58,454 bases of DNA from contig DEFE01000018.1 of the NCBI GenBank assembly GCA_002350625.1, positions 76,243 to 134,696 on the forward strand, in the 5' to 3' direction. The notes beneath the pieces were generated by a model, which did no database searches, was not told the origin of the DNA, and saw nothing but the letters and a program-made list of their open reading frames with translations. Below, piece after piece: positions 25,351 through 34,422 of this stretch. The position numbers were made by a program, and so were the translations under genes. This stretch comes from Lachnospiraceae bacterium UBA2860 (GTDB lineage: Bacteria; Bacillota; Clostridia; Lachnospirales; Lachnospiraceae). How positions within the stretch are numbered: the first letter of the stretch is position 1; every line of letters begins with the position of its first letter.

Positions 25351-28300
25351 AGGCAGTCATGACAAAGACGATCAGTTTGATTCTGGCGGCGGGGATGATC
25401 CTGTCCCCTGCCGCCGTGATGGCGGATCCGGAGAGTGAAGCGGAATCCGTCATCTGCTCTGAGGCGGAGTATTCTGCTCAGAGCCTGGAAAAGGAGTCGG
25501 AATCAGTAGTTTCTATGGCAGAAGCAGCAGAAAGCACTGCTGCCCTGAGCGGGGCTGAATCTGCTGCAGTTGAAGCGGTGGATTCTAAAAGTGATGGTGA
25601 GGAGAAAAGTGATCAGAGCGTTATGAGCCAGGCTGAAGTAAATCCTGATCAGTACAGACCAGAAAACAGCGAACTATCATCGGAGAAACAGGAACAAATG
25701 CAAAACGATGCCGGCGGAAGCGCTGACTCAACGGTGTCTTCTACAGCAGCTCCGGCAGAGAAACCAGAAACGGAAAAGACTGTTGATTCCAAAGCAGAAT
25801 CCATTGCGGAGGAAAAGTCAAAGGAGACCGACAATAGTAACTCAGCGGATAGAGGATCTTCTGAAGATGCAGAGAACCAGCCACAGGACAATTCAGTTTC
25901 AGAGACTCCTGAACCAGACAATCCGAAGGCTTCAGAATCCGAAAAACCCAAAACAGAAACGCCGAAAAAGGTACAATACGGGATCTCTCCTGAAGAAGTC
26001 AAAGACATTGATTTCTCTTCAGGCAGGATTCTGGTCGGCACATCGGATCCGTCAGTATTCCGGAAGGAAGATCTGGTCCTTTCCCACTACGGAGATCTGT
26101 ACCTGCTTTCTTTCCCGGACGCGGCAGGAGCTTTGGAGGCTTATTGCTACTACACAGGGAAAGTGGATTTTGTGGACGCAGACATTGAATTCTCAGCCGC
26201 CACTGAACAGGATGCCGGTGACGACGGAAGCTGGATGGTCCAGGACGATGCCATTTCCCAACTGACGGAGCTCACCGAAGACGGGACCGATACCGTGCGA
26301 CGGAAGGATCATGTCATCGCCCTGATCGACTCCGGTGTTCCGGAGGATTCCCATGTGATCGAGCGGGTATCCGTAATTGGTGATAACCCGGGTGATGACA
26401 ACGGCCACGGCAGCCAGATGCTCTCCGTGATCACGCACTGGTTTCCGGATGCGAAGGTGATCAGTATCAAAGCCCTGGATTCCAAGGGAAAAGGCAGCAC
26501 GAGTTCGATCTATGCCGGTATCCAGTACGCAATCGAGCGCGGCGTGAGCGTCATCAACCTTTCCCTTTGCGCCTACAGTACGGATGAAAATGCCTCCCTT
26601 GTGGAGGCCGTGAAGCAGGCAAATGCAGCCGGTATTTTTGTGGTCGGTGCTGCGGGTAATAAGGGCCGCGATGTCCGGTACTATACGCCAGGTAATATCC
26701 GAGAGGCGGTTATTGTCGGTTCCTGCGATGCAGACGGGCAGAGGCTCGACAGCTCCAACTATGGCGATACGGTTGATTACAATGTCTGCTCGTCTTCCAC
26801 TTCGGAAGCGGCGGCAATCATGTCTGCTTATCTTGCATCCCATCTGCGGGATGACGGGTCCGTGCTGATAGACACCAACCGGAACGGGCTGATCTTTACA
26901 ACAGATTACGTGAAGCCGGCGGATGATCCTGAACCGCAGGAGAATGAACCTGAAGATCCAGATCCAACAGAAAGCGGCCAGACAGGTACTGATCCGGTAG
27001 AGAGCACTCCTGCAGAGAGCGATCCTACAACCACTGATCCGGTGGATGACGAAACTGATCCTGTTGAGACCGATCCGGAAATCCTGGAAGGCCCTGGTTA
27101 TCCTTACGGCACAATCCTCGGGGATAAGGACGAAGGGGATGAATCCGCCTGGGCAACAGGCGAGGTACAGGATGAGGAAGACGGCGAGTTCTTCGCAGCA
27201 GCTGAGCTCAGTATCAGCAGCAATACCGGATGGACAGCGTATTTCACAGAGAATCCGGAAGGGTCCAGGGAGCGTACCGAAAACCTGCACCAGATGGGTT
27301 CCACCCGGATTTACTGCATGGACGGCGGGCTTCATTTCCAGGCAGGTACGGCGGAAAAGACGACTATGAGCGCTGCCGGCTGGACGGAGGCCAGGACAAA
27401 GAAGGCAGCCCTTGCCTGGTACTATATCCTGAAGGTTTCCACTGCAGACATCACAAAACTGCAGAAGCAGCAGATCTTCCAGACCCTGCTCTGGAACCTG
27501 CAGAGCGGCGAGCTGAGCAAATACGTTTACACCACAAACCCGCCGAAAAAAACGTACAACAGCGTTGTAAATGCGTTTGACTCCTGGTATTCCAGCAACA
27601 AAAACTACTACGACTATACGGCGACATTTTATAAGACGAAGGGGACAACCGGGAACCAGCCGCTGGCGACATTTTCCGTCACGCCTAAGATTTATATGTA
27701 CCTGAAGAAAACTTCGAGTACAACGGCGACGAACAACAACAGCAGTTATTCCCTGAAAGGTGCGGTGTACGGGGTTTACTCCGATTCCGCCTGTACGAAG
27801 CAGGTGACGACACTCACCACCAAAGAAAATGGCGAGAGCCAGCTCGTGGAGATCTCATCTGCAGGCACCTACTACGTGAAGGAAAAGACGGCATCCACAG
27901 GTTTCCTGTTGGATACCGCAGTGCATTCGGTGAAAGTAACCGCGTCCAACTCCCACGACAAACCGGCAACGGTGTCCGTCACGGAAATCCCTAAGACTTA
28001 CCTGTACCTGAAGAAGACATCCGACAGCACACAGTCGATAGCCGGTGCGGTGTACGGGGTTTACTCCGATTCCGCCTGCACTAAGTCCGTCGGAACACTG
28101 ACTACAACGGTTAATGGCGACAGCAACACCATCCAGGTCGCGATCGGGACGTACTACGTGAAGGAGACAAAAGCACCAGCGGGATACGGGCTGGATACAA
28201 CCACGCATTCCGTTTCCGTAACCGCATCCAATGTTGCCGGAAATCCGGCAAAGGTGACATCTGCGGAACCGTCCGATGCCTATGTCTACCTCAAGAAGGA

Positions 28301-29843
28301 ATCATCCAATACTTCCGCTTCGAGCAACACCGCACTTTATTCGTTAAGCGGTGCCGTTTACGGTGTCTATTCCGATGCGGCCTGCACGAAGCAGGTGACA
28401 ACTTTGACCACAAAAGCGGATGGGAACAGTGACTCCGCCAAGGTGGCGATCGGCACCTATTATGCAAAAGAAAAGACGGCCCCGAAGGGATTTAAGCTGA
28501 ACACCACAGTGATCACGGTCAGCGTGACGGCGGCAAACAATGCCAGCAACCCGGCCGTGATCAGAGCCTCGGATGAACCGATTCCTTCGGATCCTCCGTC
28601 TGCTGCGACTACGGCGGCATTTGCAGGCGGGACAAAGTACGTGGACGCATCCAAAACCAGATCCACAACCGTGACGGATACCCTGACCTACAAAGGGTTC
28701 CTGCCGAACACGGCCTATACGGTTTCCGGCACACTCTATGATGCGCACACGCAGCAGTCCACCGGCATTACTGCAACTGTGAATTTCACAACAGGAAATG
28801 CCGACAGCGGGAAGCTGACCTGCTCGGGTTCGGTGACTGTGACATTTTCCATTCCGGATGTGTCCCAGTACGTGAACCACACGCTGGTTGTCACGGAGAT
28901 CGTGAAGCAGGGGAGCACGGAGATCGCGAGACACTTCAATTTGTCGGATAAAGCGCAGACGGTGTATATCGTCGATACCGGGAAGAAGGAGGTTTCGCAG
29001 GTTTCCAACAATATCGGCGAGGTGCATACCTGGACGGTCACCAATATCATCCCGGACGGGATCAGCGGCAATGAAGCCAATGCGAAATATGAGATAAAGG
29101 ACACTATCGACAGCCGCCTGGATTATGCCGGGAACCTGAAGGTTTCCGCGAAGAAGAAGGACGGTACGGCAGTTGCACTGACCTCCGGAACGGATTATAC
29201 ACTCGCGCAACCGGCAGTCGGGAATGCCGGAGGAAGCTGGACCGTTGCCATGACAACAACCGGACTTACAAAGCTCGGGACAGCGCCGTGGGGCACAACG
29301 GTTGTCACCTTCGACACAAAGATCAATGCCACGGCACAGGCAGCGACGGACATCCCGAACAAATCCACGCTGGACTTCAACAACCTGTCCTTCGTGACCA
29401 ATGAGGTATATGTTTATACCGGTGACGTGGAGATCCGGAAGGTGGATGCGGCGACGGGCAATCCCCTGCAGGGAGCCGTCTTCGGACTGTACACGGATGC
29501 GGCCTGCAGCAATGCCTTCATGCGGGACGGCAGTCCCTATACGGCAACATCCGGAAGCGACGGGTACGCGAAGTTCCATGGATTGAAGGACGGCACCTAC
29601 TGGATCCGGGAAATGAAAACCGTGCGGGGCCACGAGCTCCTGAAGGATCCGTTCCAGGTGACGGTTGAGGAAGGCAAATGCACAGCCGAGAGCATCACGG
29701 TCAGCAACCAGGCGAAGATCGTGCTTCAGACCGGTGGTGCAGGAAGAAAGGGCATCTATCTGGCGTGTATTGTGTCATCAGTGATTGTGGCCATGCTGGC
29801 TGCTGTGCTAGCTGCGCTCAGGAAGAAAAACAGTATGATGTAA
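25347..29843 (+). CDS. Giant surface protein: subtilase, thioester-like adhesin, pilin repeats
   Basis: This 1498-residue protein is probably the tip adhesin of the pilus. In order: signal peptide (1-27), acidic Ser/Glu-rich region (28-210), and a propeptide-like part (about 215-290). The subtilisin-type domain has Asp328 (LIDSGV), His354 (DNGHGSQ), Asn438 (AAGNKG) and Ser486 (SSTSEAAA). An acidic linker precedes a thioester-domain-like region with Cys657 (RIYCMDGG) and Gln712 (FQTLLWNL). Three SpaA/Cna-B-like repeats (about 781-1075), a VaFE-like domain, an isopeptide domain and a last Cna-B domain follow. The anchor is LQTGG and a membrane helix. All four catalytic protease residues are present, but the domain is compact. 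Confidence 0.85.
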   Translation: MKAVMTKTISLILAAGMILSPAAVMADPESEAESVICSEAEYSAQSLEKESESVVSMAEAAESTAALSGAESAAVEAVDSKSDGEEKSDQSVMSQAEVNPDQYRPENSELSSEKQEQMQNDAGGSADSTVSSTAAPAEKPETEKTVDSKAESIAEEKSKETDNSNSADRGSSEDAENQPQDNSVSETPEPDNPKASESEKPKTETPKKVQYGISPEEVKDIDFSSGRILVGTSDPSVFRKEDLVLSHYGDLYLLSFPDAAGALEAYCYYTGKVDFVDADIEFSAATEQDAGDDGSWMVQDDAISQLTELTEDGTDTVRRKDHVIALIDSGVPEDSHVIERVSVIGDNPGDDNGHGSQMLSVITHWFPDAKVISIKALDSKGKGSTSSIYAGIQYAIERGVSVINLSLCAYSTDENASLVEAVKQANAAGIFVVGAAGNKGRDVRYYTPGNIREAVIVGSCDADGQRLDSSNYGDTVDYNVCSSSTSEAAAIMSAYLASHLRDDGSVLIDTNRNGLIFTTDYVKPADDPEPQENEPEDPDPTESGQTGTDPVESTPAESDPTTTDPVDDETDPVETDPEILEGPGYPYGTILGDKDEGDESAWATGEVQDEEDGEFFAAAELSISSNTGWTAYFTENPEGSRERTENLHQMGSTRIYCMDGGLHFQAGTAEKTTMSAAGWTEARTKKAALAWYYILKVSTADITKLQKQQIFQTLLWNLQSGELSKYVYTTNPPKKTYNSVVNAFDSWYSSNKNYYDYTATFYKTKGTTGNQPLATFSVTPKIYMYLKKTSSTTATNNNSSYSLKGAVYGVYSDSACTKQVTTLTTKENGESQLVEISSAGTYYVKEKTASTGFLLDTAVHSVKVTASNSHDKPATVSVTEIPKTYLYLKKTSDSTQSIAGAVYGVYSDSACTKSVGTLTTTVNGDSNTIQVAIGTYYVKETKAPAGYGLDTTTHSVSVTASNVAGNPAKVTSAEPSDAYVYLKKESSNTSASSNTALYSLSGAVYGVYSDAACTKQVTTLTTKADGNSDSAKVAIGTYYAKEKTAPKGFKLNTTVITVSVTAANNASNPAVIRASDEPIPSDPPSAATTAAFAGGTKYVDASKTRSTTVTDTLTYKGFLPNTAYTVSGTLYDAHTQQSTGITATVNFTTGNADSGKLTCSGSVTVTFSIPDVSQYVNHTLVVTEIVKQGSTEIARHFNLSDKAQTVYIVDTGKKEVSQVSNNIGEVHTWTVTNIIPDGISGNEANAKYEIKDTIDSRLDYAGNLKVSAKKKDGTAVALTSGTDYTLAQPAVGNAGGSWTVAMTTTGLTKLGTAPWGTTVVTFDTKINATAQAATDIPNKSTLDFNNLSFVTNEVYVYTGDVEIRKVDAATGNPLQGAVFGLYTDAACSNAFMRDGSPYTATSGSDGYAKFHGLKDGTYWIREMKTVRGHELLKDPFQVTVEEGKCTAESITVSNQAKIVLQTGGAGRKGIYLACIVSSVIVAMLAAVLAALRKKNSMM
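27759..28078 (+). repeat. Near-identical DNA repeats inside the adhesin
   Basis: A 35-base segment at 27759-27793 recurs without change at 28044-28078 in the first two SpaA-like units. A third unit at about 28350 is more diverged. Such identity points to recent duplication or gene conversion and can change the adhesin length. Confidence 0.8.
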
Positions 29844-29853
29844 TGCATGGACC

Positions 29854-29880
29854 GGTGCTCCCGGAAACAGTGGGAGCACC
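29854..29880. repeat. Hairpin between pilus operon and parB
   Basis: GGTGCTCCC pairs with GGGAGCACC around GGAAACAGT. No T tract follows, so it is either a weak terminator or a leader hairpin for the small gene at 29906. Confidence 0.6.
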
Positions 29881-29905
29881 AAATAAAAATCATAGGGAGG
29901 GAATC

Positions 29906-30025
29906 ATGGTGGAGAGACTGACAGCATATTTCAGGAAATGGGAAAACATGGAAGCAGAGCGGAAACAGGAGAAAGGGACAGAGGATGGCAGCAAAGAAAC
30001 GGAGCCTGTCTCTGGCAGGTTATGA
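29906..30025 (+). CDS. Small charged protein before parB
   Basis: A 39-residue, strongly charged frame (RLTAYFRKWENMEAERKQEK) with a good site (GGGAGGG) five bases upstream. It overlaps parB by 41 bases in another frame. It could be a short regulatory or leader peptide for parB, and no family is known. Confidence 0.45.
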   Translation: MVERLTAYFRKWENMEAERKQEKGTEDGSKETEPVSGRL

Positions 30026-30920
30026 GGATCTCTTTTCTACAGAGGAGACCAGGGAAAGCAGCCGGAGTGAGCAGATCCGGATGATACCGCTGACAGAACT
30101 GTTTCCGTTTGCGGATCATCCGTTTAAGGTGGTGGATGATGAAGAGATGATGAAAACAGCAGAAAGTGTGGCCGAGTACGGAGTTCTGACGCCTGCTATT
30201 GCAAGGCCGAGGGAAGAAGGCGGATATGAACTGATTTCCGGCCACAGGAGGAAAAGGGCGGCGGAGCTCGCGGGGCTTGAGGAAATGCCGGTGATTGTCC
30301 GGAATCTGGATGATGATGAAGCAGTAATCCTGATGTGTGATTCGAATCTCCAAAGGGAGAAGATCCTCCCGAGCGAGAAAGCATGGGCTTATCGGATGAA
30401 AATGGAAGCATTAAATCATCGGGGAGAGCGGAGAGATTTAACTTGTGGCCAAGTTGGCCACAAGTTGGAAAACGTTAAATCCAGAGACATTATTGCAAGC
30501 GAAGCAGGAGATAGCGCCAGAAACGTCCAACGATATATCCGTCTCACCTACCTCCTCCCCGAACTCCTTGACATGGTCGACCAGGGAAAGCTGGCTTTTA
30601 ACCCGGCTGTGGAAATCTCCTATCTGGATGACCAGGCCCAGTTTGATCTCCTTGACGCACTTGCCGATACGCAGAATGCACCGTCATTATCGCAGGCTCA
30701 GCGTATGAAAAAGATGTCCCAGGAAGGAGACCTGCAGGTAGAGGCTATCCGGGAGGTAATGGGCGAGGAGAAAAAAGAGAGCGATGATAAGGTGATCTTC
30801 AAAGGCAGGGAGATCCGCCAGTATTTCCCGAAGAGTTATACGCCGCAGCAGATGCAGGAGACGATCCTGAAATTACTGCAGCAGTGGTACAAGAAGCGTC
30901 AGAGACAGGAGGAGCTCTGA
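29985..30920 (+). CDS. parB: ParB-family partition protein
   Basis: This 311-residue ParB has the N-terminal CTPase and clamp domain. ELISGHRRKRAAELAGL (about 84-100) is the hallmark, and the NLQREKILPSEKAWAYRMK motif follows. The helix-turn-helix region is about 160-190 (SEAGDSARNVQRYIRLTYLL) with MVDQGKLAFNPAVEISYL after it. It should bind a parS site and work with ParA at 19761. The coding sequence contains a 27-bp palindrome at 30440-30466. It is the first large gene of the transfer operon, 36 bp before the PcfB-like gene. Confidence 0.9.
   Translation: MAAKKRSLSLAGYEDLFSTEETRESSRSEQIRMIPLTELFPFADHPFKVVDDEEMMKTAESVAEYGVLTPAIARPREEGGYELISGHRRKRAAELAGLEEMPVIVRNLDDDEAVILMCDSNLQREKILPSEKAWAYRMKMEALNHRGERRDLTCGQVGHKLENVKSRDIIASEAGDSARNVQRYIRLTYLLPELLDMVDQGKLAFNPAVEISYLDDQAQFDLLDALADTQNAPSLSQAQRMKKMSQEGDLQVEAIREVMGEEKKESDDKVIFKGREIRQYFPKSYTPQQMQETILKLLQQWYKKRQRQEEL
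30440..30466. repeat. 27-bp perfect palindrome within parB
   Basis: AACTTGTGGCCAA-G-TTGGCCACAAGTT has 13-bp perfect arms around one G. It codes for the CGQVGHKL segment. It could be a parS-like or regulatory site, or reflect codon and residue constraint. Confidence 0.75.
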
Positions 30921-30956
30921 TGCTTCTGCTTATGATCCGGAGAGGGGGTGATGTTC

Positions 30957-31517
30957 TTGCAGGAGGAAGTTGAGAACAGGACGGTAAGCTTTGTCGTTTC
31001 GACATCGAAGATGTCGCTGCGGGTGATACTCGCGGCGATCAGAAGGGTCCTGCATGCAAGGGGCTATCGGGTACAGCAGAAGAAATCAGCGAAGCGGCAG
31101 ATTAAAACGAGAGTGAAGGCCGTAAAGAAGGAGGAGAAGGTCAGGAGAAAAAATGATGGACCCAGAGGAAAGCAGACCGTACGCCAACTGATGCGGCACA
31201 GCAATGGTTTAAAAAAGATGACCGTTGAAGCCCGGGAAATGCGGGATTTTGAGAAGATCCTGAAAAAGTATGGTGTGGACTATTCCTTCGTAATGGATGT
31301 AACCTCCCCGACTCCAAAATATCTGTTTTTCTTCAAGGCAAGGGATGCAGAAATACTGAACGATGTCTACAAAGAGTGTGTTGCAAAGCAGGTGCAGAAG
31401 TCCGCATCAAAAAAGGTTAAGAGACAAAGCGTGCTGGCGGCACTTGCCCATTTTAAAGCTATTGCTGCAAAGAGGCCGCAGAAGGCCAGGCATCATGAGC
31501 AGGAGCACAGCCTATGA
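30957..31517 (+). CDS. PcfB-like protein (DUF3801)
   Basis: This 186-residue protein is of the PcfB/DUF3801 family, encoded before VirD4-type coupling proteins in Gram-positive conjugative elements; PcfB of pCF10 helps bring the relaxosome to the coupling protein. I chose TTG 30957 because the family begins [M/L]QEEV and AGGGGGTG is about eight bases upstream. The N-terminal LQEEVENRTVSFVVSTSKMS and central MTVEAREMRDFEKILKKYGV with DYSFV are typical. The C-terminus is rich in lysine. It overlaps virD4 by four bases. Confidence 0.85.
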   Translation: MQEEVENRTVSFVVSTSKMSLRVILAAIRRVLHARGYRVQQKKSAKRQIKTRVKAVKKEEKVRRKNDGPRGKQTVRQLMRHSNGLKKMTVEAREMRDFEKILKKYGVDYSFVMDVTSPTPKYLFFFKARDAEILNDVYKECVAKQVQKSASKKVKRQSVLAALAHFKAIAAKRPQKARHHEQEHSL

Positions 31518-33289
31518 CGGCAGAGCGAAAGGCGATAATTCGGAAGTGCATCCTGTACGGGTTGGTTGCCCTGTTTATGACCCATCTTGGGGAAGCCTGG
31601 AGGCTGTCGGCAGGCAGTGAATCGGATTTGAGAATTATTGAATTCATCAACTGCCTTAGCCCTGCATTTGGCAGGGTTCTTCCATCCCTTCATCCCTTTG
31701 ATCTTTTCATAGGGGCCTGCTGTTCAGTGGCCCTGTACCTGGCAGTCCGGATCAAAACATCCGATGCGAAGAAATACCGGCAGGGGATTGAGTATGGATC
31801 AGCGAGGTGGGGAACCAGGAAAGATATAGAGCCGTTCATGGATCCGGTCTTTGAGAATAACATCATTCTCACGGAGACAGAGCGGCTCACAATGTCTTCC
31901 AGGCCAAAGAATCCTGCCTGTGCCAGGAATAAGAACGTGCTTATCATCGGCGGTTCCGGCTCAGGTAAATCAAGATTTTTTATCAAACCAAACCTGCTTC
32001 AATGCAGCTCGAAAACCTATCCGGTATCGTTCGTTGTGACGGATCCAAAAGGCGAACTGGTAAGTTCCTGTGCCAACGCGTTGACAAAGAAAAACGGATA
32101 TCAGATCCGGATCTTCAACAGCATCAATTTCAAAAAGAGCCAGCATTATAACCCGTTTGTTTATCTGCACAGCGAGAAAGATATCCTGAAACTCGTAACC
32201 GCACTCATTGCCAACACGAAAGGAGATGGGAAATCCAATGATCCTTTTTGGGAGAAAGCTGAGACGCTGCTGTATACCGCGCTGATCGGCTATATCCATT
32301 ATGAGGCCCCGGAAGAAGAGCAGAACTTCTCAACCATGTTGGAAATGCTGAATTCCATGGATGTCCGCGAGGACGACGAGGATTACCAGAATCCGGTGGA
32401 CCTGATGTTTGAAGATCTTAAGAAGCGGAAGCCGGGACACTTTGCGGTACGTCAGTATACCAAGTTTCGTGTTGCTGCTGGCAAAACTCTGAAATCCATC
32501 ATTATCAGCTGCGGGGCCAGGCTTGCACCATTTGACATCGAAGAACTGCGCGAGATCATGAGTTACGATGAACTGTCACTGGATACGATCGGGGACAGGA
32601 AAACAGCATTATTCCTGATCATGTCTGATAACGATCCAACCTTCAATTTCGTCATTTCCATGATTTACACCCAGCTCTTTAACCTGCTTGTCACAAAGGC
32701 AGATGATGTTTACGGCGGCAGGCTTCCGGTCCATGTGCGATGTCTGATTGACGAGGCAGCCAATGTCGGACAGATCCCGAACCTGGAAAAGCTGATGGCG
32801 ACGATCCGGAGCCGAGAAATCTCCGCATGCCTTGTCTGGCAGACGCGTGCACAGATCAAAGCGATCTATAAGGACAACGCGGAAACAATTATTGGAAATA
32901 CTGACAGTCAGATCTTCCTGGGCGGAAGCGAGCCGCAGACCCTGAAAGACTTGAGCCAGTCACTCGGAAAGGAGACGATCGACACCTACAATACCGGTGA
33001 GAGCCGGGGAAAAGAAACTTCACACAGTCTCAACTACCAGAAGCTGGGCAAGGAGCTGATGAGCCCGGACGAACTGGCAGTCATGGACGGCGGGCACTGC
33101 ATTCTGCAGCTGCGCGGCGTCCGTCCTTTTTACAGCAAAAAGTTTGATTACACAAAACATCCGAATTATCACCTGACAGCGGATGCGGATGAAAAGAACA
33201 CGTTTCACATTGAACAGTTCCTGAATCATGAGCTAAAACTCCGTGACAATGATGAATTTGAAGTCATAGACATGGATTCTGACTCCTGA
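31514..33289 (+). CDS. VirD4-like type IV coupling protein
   Basis: This 591-residue TraG/VirD4-type ATPase brings the relaxase-DNA complex to the mating channel at the membrane. Two N-terminal membrane segments lie near residues 8-24 and 62-79. The Walker A is GGSGSGKSRFF (Lys152), Walker B LIDEAANVGQIPNLEKL (about 411-430), followed by SREISACLVWQTRAQIKAIY. All hallmarks of a functional coupling ATPase are present. It is coupled to PcfB and followed 34 bp later by the ICE protein at 33324. Confidence 0.93.
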   Translation: MTAERKAIIRKCILYGLVALFMTHLGEAWRLSAGSESDLRIIEFINCLSPAFGRVLPSLHPFDLFIGACCSVALYLAVRIKTSDAKKYRQGIEYGSARWGTRKDIEPFMDPVFENNIILTETERLTMSSRPKNPACARNKNVLIIGGSGSGKSRFFIKPNLLQCSSKTYPVSFVVTDPKGELVSSCANALTKKNGYQIRIFNSINFKKSQHYNPFVYLHSEKDILKLVTALIANTKGDGKSNDPFWEKAETLLYTALIGYIHYEAPEEEQNFSTMLEMLNSMDVREDDEDYQNPVDLMFEDLKKRKPGHFAVRQYTKFRVAAGKTLKSIIISCGARLAPFDIEELREIMSYDELSLDTIGDRKTALFLIMSDNDPTFNFVISMIYTQLFNLLVTKADDVYGGRLPVHVRCLIDEAANVGQIPNLEKLMATIRSREISACLVWQTRAQIKAIYKDNAETIIGNTDSQIFLGGSEPQTLKDLSQSLGKETIDTYNTGESRGKETSHSLNYQKLGKELMSPDELAVMDGGHCILQLRGVRPFYSKKFDYTKHPNYHLTADADEKNTFHIEQFLNHELKLRDNDEFEVIDMDSDS

Positions 33290-33323
33290 TTTTGGGACCA
33301 TGGTTAAGAAAGAGGTATAGCTT

Positions 33324-33839
33324 ATGGCAAATGAGAACATGGCAGCGCCTGCAGCTGAACATGCAGAGCAGAATGCTGAACGCAGGGAATTCCAAACACT
33401 CACGATTAAGTTTGCGAAAGGACTTGTCGGTGAACCGTTCATGAGTAAAGGCGGGAAGGAGCTTGTCGAGATCACAATTCCAAACAGTGATCCGGCAGAC
33501 AAGCGTCCCTGGCAGACCTTTGTCCTCGCCTCTCGTGATGTGCACGAAGATAAGTTTGGGAAAGGCATGTGGGCAAAGATCCCTGCGGAGGGACACACTA
33601 CGGTACAGCGCCAAACCCGGTCAAATCCGGAAGCAGAGGGTCCTGCAGCGTGGACTTCGGAAAAGACGGTTGTCTCCAACGCGGACCTGAAGAAGATGGT
33701 GGAGTTCTATAAGGAGCGCCCGAGGGAATCCGTAAAGGAAAAACTTGAGCAGAAGAAAGAGGAAAGCAGCAAGGAAGCGAAGCCTCCTGCTGCAAAGACA
33801 AAAACAAAATCTTCAAAGAGTAAAGCCCCAGAGAGATGA
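33324..33839 (+). CDS. Conserved ICE protein of unknown function
   Basis: A 171-residue protein whose N-terminal 120 residues form a compact beta-rich unit (QTLTIKFAKGLVGEPFMSKG, ELVEITIPNSD, WQTFVLASRDVHEDKFGKGM). The last 45 residues are a lysine-, glutamate- and serine-rich tail. I recall it at this position in related elements, downstream of VirD4. The beta-rich part could be a nucleic-acid-binding fold, but this is inference. A strong hairpin follows it. Confidence 0.7.
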   Translation: MANENMAAPAAEHAEQNAERREFQTLTIKFAKGLVGEPFMSKGGKELVEITIPNSDPADKRPWQTFVLASRDVHEDKFGKGMWAKIPAEGHTTVQRQTRSNPEAEGPAAWTSEKTVVSNADLKKMVEFYKERPRESVKEKLEQKKEESSKEAKPPAAKTKTKSSKSKAPER

Positions 33840-33863
33840 ATGGAACGATATGAACAGTAATAA

Positions 33864-33896
33864 AAGGAGCAGATGCGGTTGCCGTATCTGCTCCTT
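33864..33896 (+). terminator. Terminator-like hairpin
   Basis: AAGGAGCAGATGCGG and CCGTATCTGCTCCTT form a stem of about 15 bp, with one G-T pair and loop TTG. It is followed by ATTGCTT rather than a clean T tract. It divides the PcfB-VirD4 operon from the channel operon. Confidence 0.7.
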
Positions 33897-33928
33897 ATTG
33901 CTTCAGAAGCCAGGTAAACTTTCTTCTT

Positions 33929-33992
33929 TTACATAGCGGCCACTGCAGTTTATGCAGCGGCCGTTCTGTCTGCCGGACGGGCCCGCCGGCAG
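33929..33992 (+). promoter_or_regulatory. TTACATAG leader with two hairpins before the channel operon
   Basis: TTACATAG (33929-33936) runs into a hairpin GCGGCC / GGCCG with inner CTGCA / TGCAG (33936-33963). A second palindrome CTGCCGG-A-CGGGCCCG-CCGGCAG (33970-33992) comes next. The remaining 195 bp before the Maff2 gene show nothing else I can support. The motif and hairpin arrangement recurs in three other leaders of the element. Confidence 0.45.
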
Positions 33993-34187
33993 GTAACTGT
34001 TTGGTGGCTGCTGACAGCAGCCATCTGAGCTGGAAAGATGCGCAGAAAAAACAAGGAAAGGAGAAGGACCGGAGATGGATTCCGAGGAATATTGAATATA
34101 AGGATTCGGGATTTGCTTTCCAGCAGTACTGTTCCATTTTGAAAATGGACAGTAAAACAAAAAAACATTTCCGGTTCGAAACATCGT

Positions 34188-34403
34188 ATGGAATTTTGGA
34201 ACACAGCCGTAACTCTACTCAAAACCATCGTGATCTGCCTGGGAGCAGGACTCCTTGTATGGGGCGGAATCAACCTCATGGAAGGTTATGGAGGAGACAA
34301 CCCCGGCGCGAAGTCGCAGGGCATGAAGCAGCTCGTCGCTGGAGGCGGTGTTATCCTCATCGGGACAACGCTTGTACCTATGCTCCAGGGTCTGCTGGCA
34401 TGA
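34188..34403 (+). CDS. Maff2-family small membrane protein
   Basis: A 71-residue protein with two membrane helices (LKTIVICLGAGLLVWGGINL and GGGVILIGTTLVPMLQGL) joined by the conserved loop EGYGGDNPGAKSQGMKQL. This matches the Maff2 family, a VirB2-like or channel-associated protein placed just before the VirB6-like gene in these elements. It is probably an inner membrane part of the transfer channel. No good ribosome site precedes ATG 34188. Confidence 0.85.
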   Translation: MEFWNTAVTLLKTIVICLGAGLLVWGGINLMEGYGGDNPGAKSQGMKQLVAGGGVILIGTTLVPMLQGLLA

Positions 34404-34422
34404 CGGGAGGTGATGATTTCCC

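Noticed and set aside
28344..29633. 429-codon minus-strand frame opposite the large adhesin
   Set aside because: It mirrors codon bias of the real gene on the plus strand and is cysteine- and arginine-rich without domains.
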